Below are positions 58,501 through 64,000 of a stretch of 64,000 nucleotides of DNA, piece by piece (position 1 is the stretch's first letter; every line of letters starts with the position of its first letter). Source of the stretch: Paratinospora sagittata (taxonomy: Eukaryota; Streptophyta; Magnoliopsida; Ranunculales; Menispermaceae); assembly GCA_035771175.1 (NCBI GenBank), contig CM069594.1:13177670-13241669 (forward strand). The letters run 5' to 3'. The position numbers and the translations under genes are program-made. A model generated the notes under the pieces. It was not told the DNA's origin. It did not search any database and saw nothing but the letters and a program-made list of their open reading frames with translations.

Positions 58501-61500
58501 TTTGATGTGTGTGATGGATGTCTTTACATATGTGTATGTTTTGCTTATTTTGATACATATGTAATTAATAACACTTGTTAAACCTAGATGGTGAGGGACT
58601 TTGTTCATTATGGTTGTGTTGATGTATATTGGCCTTGTGGCCTTAGATTTGATATATTTGGTTGTATATTTTGGACTTGGATTTGATGATGGGTCTAGGC
58701 ATGTTGCCTTAGACCATTTTGGGTTTAATTGAGAACTATTATAATCATTGCCTTGTCTTGTATATTTATGGGAGATCATCTTTATTTGATTCGTGTGGAT
58801 GTGCATGTATGTGATGATTTAGATATGTTAAGTCTATCAGGTTTGATGTGGTTCAAAAAAAAAAAAAACAATTGGGAAGACTTTATGTGAGGGTCTGGTT
58901 GAGGCTTGTAGGGTCTCAATCATCTCATGGGATGATTTGAGGTGGTCATGGATGCCTACACCAGGCGTTCCACCCCGGCATTTCCCCACGCCGATCCATG
59001 AGGGATGGCGGTCTGGGGTGTGATTCGTCACACCTATGAATCACAAGTGAACTTATTTGAATCATAAGTGAATTTATCCAAATTTTTGGCAAATTGTGAG
59101 TGAATCGTTGAGTCAAGTCAAATTGCTAGCTAAATGATGAAGATCAATCAACAGATGTTATCTAAATTTTAGTTATTTAACTATAGTAGGAATTTAGTTG
59201 TTTACTTTAGGAAGATTCAAATTGTCTTTTGAAGCAGGATTTCAATTTCTATATCAAGATCTAGTTGTTTAGTTTAGGAAGTTTCTAATTGTCTTATCTA
59301 AGTAGGAACATAGCTCGTCCTGTCCTTCAATAAGTCAAGATTTTCAACCATCATTGATGCAAATCAATTTTACAAGTCAATCGACTCAAATCAGTCCTGA
59401 ATCACAAGTGAACCTATTTGAATCATAAGTGAATCTATCCAAATTTTTGACAAATTGTGACTGAATAATTGAGTCAGACCAAATTGCTAGCTAAATGATG
59501 AAGATCCATCAGCAGATGTTATCTAAATTTTAGTTATTTAACTATAGTAGGAATTTAGTTGTTTATTTTAGGAAGATTCAAATTGTCTTTTTAAGTAGGA
59601 TTTCAATTTCTATATCAAGAAGCTAGTTTTTTTTTAATTTTAGGAAGTTTCTAATTGTCTTATCTAAGTAGGATTTTAGTTTCCAAATTATAGTATGATA
59701 CAAGTTGAGTATTTTGAATTCCTGCAACTGGAAGTCTCCCCAAAGTTAATCTCCATGTAGCGTAGTTGTATGAATATTCCTCAAGACATAAGCCTCAATG
59801 GGAAACTATGGAACTAGAAGCAATGTTGCAAAACCGCTCGTACAGAGGGAACAAAAATCTCCATTGTAGAACAGCATGGACAAAAAGATAATTAAGAAAA
59901 ATAATAACTATTGAGTTCTTATAATATAAACCTCGACTTAACCCTTTATAAAGCAAAGTGAAGGAAGGGGATTCATGTAGTAGGAAAAACGCTATGTTGA
60001 GTAGAATAATTGATTATGCTTTATCTTGACATGATGCCTCCTAGTTGGTACATCCGCTTTACATTCAAACTAATATATCTCCTTAGTTTGACAAGTACTT
60101 GGAATTAGTTTGAGTTTTCAACTTTGTAGGTAAAGTTCTTTTTTTTTTTTTTTTCATTCAAGACGTATGGGATCAAACTCAATTTCAATCTTTGATCATT
60201 AGGGACTATTTTTGGATTTGGAGGAAAAAAAAAATGATATACAAGCCAATTGTTGAAGCTTCCATGAAGAGCTTAATTGGTAATGACCGCCTTACACATT
60301 TTTGGTTGGACATTTGGAACCCAATGGTGTGCTTCTCAAGTGCACCCTTTTAATGAGAGAGAATAACCTCCTCCTTATAAAAACATTGCCTAGTTGCTTC
60401 CTTACTAAATGGAGAAGATTAGAATGGCTAGACCACCTAAATTTCAATATAGCAACCCATCCACCTACTCACCAAGAAAGAAGTAATGAAAGCTAAATAT
60501 CCACCTTATACGCAAGAAATAGAACAAGAACTCCCAAGTCACATAATCATGAGCTTTCCTAAGCTTCACTCAATGTCCACCCAATCATTATCTTTCAATG
60601 CCTCAAAGATTTTTTCTTCCTCTAAGAATACAATTTGATTGGGAGATCAAATAAGCCATCACCTCCTTCATGTGAGAAGTGAATGATTTAAATCTTGTAT
60701 GGTCATTTATTCAAAATCAAAACAAATTAAGTGGTATCCTTCAAGAACATGAACACCTCCTTTTCATAAATCAGGTGAAGGTCAAGTTAGTCCAAGATTT
60801 TTCCTATTAAAACTCTCCCCCACAAGGAAAATGATAACATCTCTTTTAGAACTCTAATGATTTAACATGCATCAATACCAAGAGATAAATTACCGTTCTC
60901 AAATTCTCTCCACTAGTGAAACAACTATGGTCAAATGTTAACTTGATCAAGTGCATCATACAAGGAAAATGGTCGCTGGAATTAAAATGCAAAAGAAAAA
61001 TAAAAACATAAAACCGATGCAATAGAGAAGGAATAGAGAAAACCAAACTAAGAAACACAAAGATATTTATACCTGGTTAGATCCATAATTCCATTCATTG
61101 ACGCTAATGACAACTAGAACTTCCACAACCACATGAATTACCTGAAACCTAGACTTATAAAATGCAAGGAACACTCAATTAACAACCTACCCATAATTGA
61201 TTACCCTTAGGCCTCACTGGAAAACATTCTAATTTCTAATTAAAACCAAATCAAAAACCATGAATTTGGAGCACAAAGAGATACCTCACCAAGCCAGGAA
61301 CTCTTATCAAATATTTTCAAACCCTCCCATTAACCGATTCTAAGCTTCTTCTGGCCTCATTTGGATATCCTTCATTGTTGCTCGCAGAAACTTAAATGAG
61401 TCCAAAGAATTTAACAAAAAAAAAAAAGTCATAAATCTATGATGACCATGCCCTTAGATTCTAAGTTCTCATTGAGTTAACAATTCGGAACTGATCTTAG

Positions 61501-61871
61501 GGTCTGTTCAGGTCGATTTTTTGTCAACAAAAGTGCCCTTACAGATTTTTATTTTTATTTTTTGTGATTCAAAAACAAACCCCAGACATATTAAGGCCAT
61601 CATCAAATACTACATGAAACGTAAAGATGAGGAAAATCAAAGCAAGAAAATCCAAATTACCCTCTAATTCTTTCGCTGAAACCAAGTAAAAAAAAATTAT
61701 ACAAAAAAAAAGAAGAAGAAGAAGAATTAAAAACCCACTGAAGAGAAGGAGACCAGCGAATGTTCCAGCCATGGAGGAATAAACAAAACGACGAACGGTG
61801 AGATCAAGACATGCGTCCCACTTCGCATTCAGATCGTATTCTGGAACTGAGATTTTCTGCTTCTCGGCCAT
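49548..61871 (-). CDS. MIC10: MIC10, MICOS complex subunit (three coding exons)
   Basis: CDS on the minus strand: exon 1 61739-61871, exon 2 52591-52727, exon 3 49548-49562. It gives 94 residues. Mic10 is a small mitochondrial inner-membrane protein that oligomerises to bend membrane at crista junctions. The sequence shows the plant family opening MAEKQKISVPEYDLNAKWDA, then LDLTVRRFVYSSMAG. Two hydrophobic segments form the hairpin: TM1 around residues 31-44 with a GxxxG motif (G36, G40), TM2 around 49-65 with the glycine motif GAGIGIG. The C-terminus is polar. Exons 1 and 2 are joined through a split Arg codon (A|GG). All introns are GT-AG. There is no cleavable presequence, as usual for the family. 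It is the only host gene in the window. Exons 1 and 2 are secure; exon 3 is inferred from an acceptor followed by GEQE and a stop. Confidence 0.9.
49563..52590 (-). other. MIC10 intron 2, about 3.0 kb
   Basis: GT-AG boundaries are visible. Contains A-rich runs at about 51484-51530 and otherwise nothing that I recognise. Confidence 0.65.
52591..52727 (-). CDS. MIC10: MIC10 coding exon 2
   Basis: 137 bp, starting after TTTTCATATT...GGAAACAG and ending CCTCAG before GTAATATTTAC. It encodes the second hydrophobic segment and the polar tail. Codon phase 0 at its end. Confidence 0.92.
52798..52963. repeat. Tandem duplication, about 79-bp unit, in MIC10 intron 1
   Basis: Two copies of CATAATCCAATGACTAAAGC plus a following ACACTGTTGCCT.GCCCAAG block, with a few substitutions. 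Confidence 0.9.
54611..55560 (-). pseudogene. LINE remnant (zinc-like end of RT region and RNase H)
   Basis: Minus-strand pieces in order: YDYATWRLTLGRLPAVGKAK (LINE-type zf-RVT pattern W.L..GRLPT.DKA), then HYIWWERNLRRLQS and IINEVRSKWDS (region after RT), then VEAKAQALFEEVVLATSLGG with NIVIQADSLN (RNase H of the plant LINE/RVT_3 type, AE..AL.EGL..A..LG...I.IE.DS). Frameshifted throughout. The RT itself is not visible. Confidence 0.6.
55723..55727. repeat. 5-bp target duplication CCTAT (left)
   Basis: Exact match with 59033-59037. Confidence 0.85.
56035..56502. repeat. Array of GGAGCGCGCTCC-type palindromes
   Basis: About nine variants, including GGAACGAGCTCC (56035), GGAGCGCGCTCC (about 56213 and 56395) and GGAGCGCACTCC (several). 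The overlapping ORFs on both strands here are shadows of this GC-rich array. Confidence 0.85.
57981..58216. repeat. Tandem duplication, about 128-bp unit
   Basis: Two copies of AATGACATACC then AGGGAGGATCAT, GAGTGAATGATCTCTATG and GGTCTCTACAGCA-type blocks. Similar GTACC/GGAGGATCAT themes occur in the LTR at 41930-44768. Confidence 0.8.
59033..59037. repeat. 5-bp target duplication CCTAT (right)
   Basis: Exact copy of 55723-55727. Confidence 0.85.
60237..60440 (+). pseudogene. LINE remnant on the plus strand
   Basis: Plus-strand translation reads KPIVEASMKSLIGNDRLTHF followed by WLDIWNPM, a plant LINE pattern (SLIGDGR.I.FW.D.W), then breaks up with stops. Confidence 0.5.
61739..61871 (-). 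CDS. MIC10: MIC10 coding exon 1
   Basis: 133 bp, ATG at 61871, ending after the first base of the split Arg codon; donor GT at 61738-61737 (GTGGGT). Confidence 0.92.
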
Positions 61872-61980
61872 TTTTCCGAAATTATATATGAAATAACTTC
61901 TGTTCTTCTTCTTCTACTTCTTCGCCTCCCTTGTTCTCGCTTTCTATCTCTTTACCCCACGCTTTATTGAAGGAAGAACA

Positions 61981-61987
61981 TTATATA
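61981..61987 (-). promoter_or_regulatory. MIC10 TATA box
   Basis: Minus strand TATATAA lies about 110 bp before the MIC10 ATG. The leader between is pyrimidine/GAAGAA-rich with no upstream ATG that I noticed. Confidence 0.5.
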
Positions 61988-62173
61988 ACCTGTGCGCGAC
62001 GCACGGACAACACAACAAGGCAAAAGTTCTCAACCTGAACAGTCCCTCCGTTTTTTCCCAGTTCGACCCGGCCCGCTTCCGATTCAACTCGTTTCAATTG
62101 AAGTATGTAATCTCTATTTCTACTTTAAAATGAACTTTTTTTTTCTAGTAAACGAGCTCTAATATAATAAGCT

Positions 62174-62372
62174 AAGGGTGTATTCGGTTTAAGAGTCGGA
62201 TACAATTTTCGTATCTAAAAGTTTAAAAACATAAAAAATCTATTTTGTTGGATTATATTCAAAAACAATTTTTTATTTTTTGCAAAGAAAACAATTTGTT
62301 TTAAAAAACAATGTCTGAATTTTTTACTTTTTTATTGTATCTAAGTTTTTGAATTACCAACTAAACACAGCC
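62174..62372. mobile_element. MITE-like sequence, about 200 bp
   Basis: Left GGGTGTATTCGGTTT and right (reverse complement GGCTGTGTTTAGTTGG) are similar inverted ends of the plant hAT-like type. Target duplication not clear. Lies just upstream of MIC10. Confidence 0.45.
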
Positions 62373-62387
62373 TAAACTTCTTTACTT

Positions 62388-62650
62388 AGGTGGCATTTGG
62401 TAACTCTAATTATCTTAAACTCTAATTAAAATAAAGGTTAAATAGTATTAGAGTGTTTGATAATAATTTGTCAACATCTAAATAAAATAGAGATTGACAA
62501 ATAGTATAGGTTTATTCTCTACTTGTAGCAGAGGATGATCCAATTATATTAGGAATAATTTGTAACATATCAAATTTGTCTCAACTCAAATTTAGTAAGT
62601 AATAATTAATACAAAATAATTTTTAATTCAACCAAATATAGCATATGAAT
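62388..62650. mobile_element. MITE-like sequence, decayed
   Basis: Left GGTGGCATTTGGTAAC and a right counterpart around CAACCAAATATAGC (reverse complement GCTATATTTGGTTG) suggest inverted ends. AT-rich, no ORF. Confidence 0.35.
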
Positions 62651-63127
62651 ACAGTATAATAATCATTTTTAATTTTAATTTTTTAAAATAAGAGGTTGGA
62701 ATATTTTTGTTACCAAATAATATTTTTAAAATAAGCTCTTATTAAAGTAGAGTTAAAATATATATATATATATAACTAGTTCTTTTAGAACTAAAAAAAA
62801 GTGCAGTTATTCATGTAAAGGTTATACCTTTAATTTAATTAGAAGTAAAGAAAATTATAAAAAAAAAATACCTATCTAAAAAAATTTTGTTTACTAACTT
62901 CTACATTTTTTAGAGGTTACGTGTAGAGTTAACAAATACCATCAAGTCAAATTTAAGTGCCCTTAGATTTTTAAATGGCCTGTCGTCATTTAAATTAAAC
63001 CTGTAACTTTAACATAAAAGTAACATGATATTGTCAACTTGAAAAAAGTGCATGATAGTCAAAATTAATAATTTTTGATAAATGTATAAGAAGTTAAATG
63101 AAGTTTACTAAATATACCACATGATTA
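62651..63127. other. AT-rich stretch without genes
   Basis: (TA)n at about 62759-62775; nothing else recognised. Confidence 0.5.
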
Positions 63128-63272
63128 AGGGAGTGGTGTAATGGGAGCAACCTTATGACAACGATCATGTTGAGCGTTCGAATCCTTTCTCCACTTATAT
63201 ACAAACAAGAGGGAACATGGTCTCCCTGTGTGGGAATTGGACTTGAAGTAGGCTTTATAGTCCAAGTTTAGT
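63128..63272 (+). mobile_element. tRNA-derived SINE
   Basis: A-box-like TGGTGTAATGGGA at about 63134 and B-box-like GCGTTCGAATCC at about 63174 have polymerase III spacing. The rest resembles plant SINE bodies (GTCTCCCTGTGTGGG...TAGGCTTTATAG). Its 3' end abuts the hAT MITE. It is not a tRNA gene: no cloverleaf can be completed. Confidence 0.5.
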
Positions 63273-63280
63273 ACCTATGT

Positions 63281-63947
63281 TAGGGGGTGGCAAAACTTGT
63301 ATCTGGCCCATTTGTTAGATTTCTTTTATTCAAAACAAAGCATGTCCGAACAAAATAATTCAATAACGGAGCTGAGTTTGGATAACGTTCTTATGTTCGG
63401 ATTTAAATTTGGGTCAAGTTTGGACAAAGCAATTCGGATATTTGGACATTTTTTTGGCCCGAGTTTATTCCTAAAGTTTAAATTATTTTACGTTTATTCA
63501 GGTAGTATCTTCCTTCTCTCAAGTTTATCATCATAACCAAATGCTAAAATTTTAAGAGAGTTTTTAGTTTTGATAATATATTTTGTCCTTATAAGAAAAT
63601 TTTGAGAGGGAAAAACATGTTTTTATTAATTTAAAATAACAAAGTAATAAAAAATTGTATACACGTAAGTGCATATGTTATCTTTATTCATTGTCCATTC
63701 TTAAGTTTTTCAATATTAATAAAAGAGATGAGATTTAATAATTCTTGTTATTAAATTTAATTTAATGGTTTAATTATGTTACAATTATATTTATTATAAA
63801 ATTAAAAGGTTTTTAATTCACACAAAACTGGTCGCTCAATTTTAAAAGCAAACCGAGATTGGACACGACTTATGTGTCCAAATTTTAAACTGGGTCAGGT
63901 GTTGTCCAAACTCGATTTTGTCTAGATTTGGATTTTCGCCACCCCTA
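63281..63947. mobile_element. hAT-type MITE, 667 bp
   Basis: Left TAGGGGGTGGCAAAAC and right (reverse complement TAGGGGTGGCGAAAATCC) are terminal inverted repeats. Flanks ACCTATGT (63273-63280) and ACTTATGT (63948-63955) match at 7 of 8. The ends resemble those of the element at 15515. No transposase. Confidence 0.75.
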
Positions 63948-64000
63948 ACTTATGTGCTTTTTGTCGCTGCTCGACTTCACAACTCTTGTAGGGTTTTCAA

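Larger units (their letters stand above)
55728..59032 (+). mobile_element. Solo LTR of gypsy family B, 3.3 kb, in MIC10 intron 1
   Basis: TGTAGCGCCCTAG...GATTCGTCACA with TG...CA ends and CCTAT on both sides. No second LTR and no internal coding region. It lies antisense to MIC10. Contents: palindrome array (56035-56502), a block shared with 8220-8380 (GGAGAAG..., ACCCAAAGTGAGTATG), long T/G-rich part, tandem duplication at 57981-58216, and an A run near 58856. Its start is shared with 7796 and is related to the LTR at 41930-44768. Confidence 0.85.
55610..59690. repeat. Tandem pair of about 390-bp units, first unit split by a solo LTR
   Basis: Unit 1 is 55610-55727 plus 59033-59310; unit 2 is 59311-59690. 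Both start TAGCTCGTCCTGTCCTTCAA, continue through CATCATTGATGCAAATCAAT, GAATCACAAGTGAAC and GCAGATGTTATCTAAATTTT, and end GTTTCTAATTGTCTTATCTA. A LINE-derived bit (GGAAGTCTCCCCAAAGTTAA) also occurs on both sides, at about 55424 and 59731. Confidence 0.8.
52728..61738 (-). other. MIC10 intron 1, about 9.0 kb
   Basis: GT-AG intron enlarged by transposons: a 3.3-kb solo LTR, a tandem pair of about 390 bp, LINE remnants and a smaller tandem duplication. Between these (52964-54610, 59781-60236, 60481-61738) I see no genes. Confidence 0.85.

Noticed and set aside
61569..61738. MIC10 exon 1 extended to the 100-codon ORF end at 61569
   Set aside because: Translation after LLLF is T-rich intron; a GT donor at 61738-61737 joins in frame to the conserved RSPVTRWAS block of exon 2.
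63128..63190. Possible tRNA gene (A and B box)
   Set aside because: No acceptor stem or cloverleaf can be completed; SINE is the better reading.

Overview
The window looks like a repeat-dominated, AT-rich stretch of a eudicot plant nuclear chromosome. Reasons: one intron-containing host gene of plant type, plant lineages of Ty3/gypsy (chromovirus) and Ty1/copia retrotransposons, FAR1/MULE-type transposases, hAT-like and CACTA-like DNA elements, SINE-like and LINE debris. There are no operons, bacterial genes, rRNA, tRNA or CRISPR arrays. The species cannot be named from the sequence.

Layout. 1-3.85 kb: a copia-type LTR fragment inside a decayed copia gag-pol (minus strand), with a MITE and a long foldback. 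4.7-12.4 kb: a broken plant-transposon ORF cut by a copia-type LTR, further LTR fragments, and a chimeric gypsy LTR (7796-9718). 12.4-16 kb: LINE tail, CACTA end, SINE-like piece and a clean hAT MITE. 16.3-29.5 kb: a FAR1/MULE transposase gene (minus) split by an 11.1-kb chromodomain gypsy element (17537-28679). That element has two LTRs, a TTAAC target duplication, a primer site and a polypurine tract. Besides a broken gag-pol it carries an upstream ORF and a downstream ORF. 30.9-39.8 kb: a pair of LTR-like direct repeats enclosing two tandem arrays (about 40 and 60 bp units), with a solo LTR and copia LTR fragments nested inside. 39.8-44.8 kb: a truncated, internally deleted gypsy element with a 2.8-kb LTR, inserted in a second MULE transposase (44.8-46.9 kb). 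47.2-48.0 kb: a MITE. 49.5-62.0 kb: the only host gene, MIC10 (minus), with a roughly 9-kb first intron that holds a 3.3-kb solo LTR, a tandem duplication and LINE remnants. 62-64 kb: MITE-like sequences, a SINE and a second hAT MITE.

How it fits together. The host content is one small mitochondrial inner-membrane gene, which should encode 94 residues (a subunit of the MICOS crista-junction complex). Everything else is transposon strata whose order of arrival can be read from nesting. Points most worth a second look: (1) the gypsy element with two extra ORFs and acceptor-like splice sites just ahead of both ORF1 and gag; (2) several unrelated LTR families that each carry arrays of short CG-centred palindromes; (3) a foldback of about 140 nt at 3154-3293; (4) an LTR that joins the front of one gypsy family to the back of another; (5) tandem arrays inside a non-coding retroelement that look like young satellite DNA. 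Coordinates of decayed repeats are estimates by eye; those with TG...CA ends and target duplications are exact.
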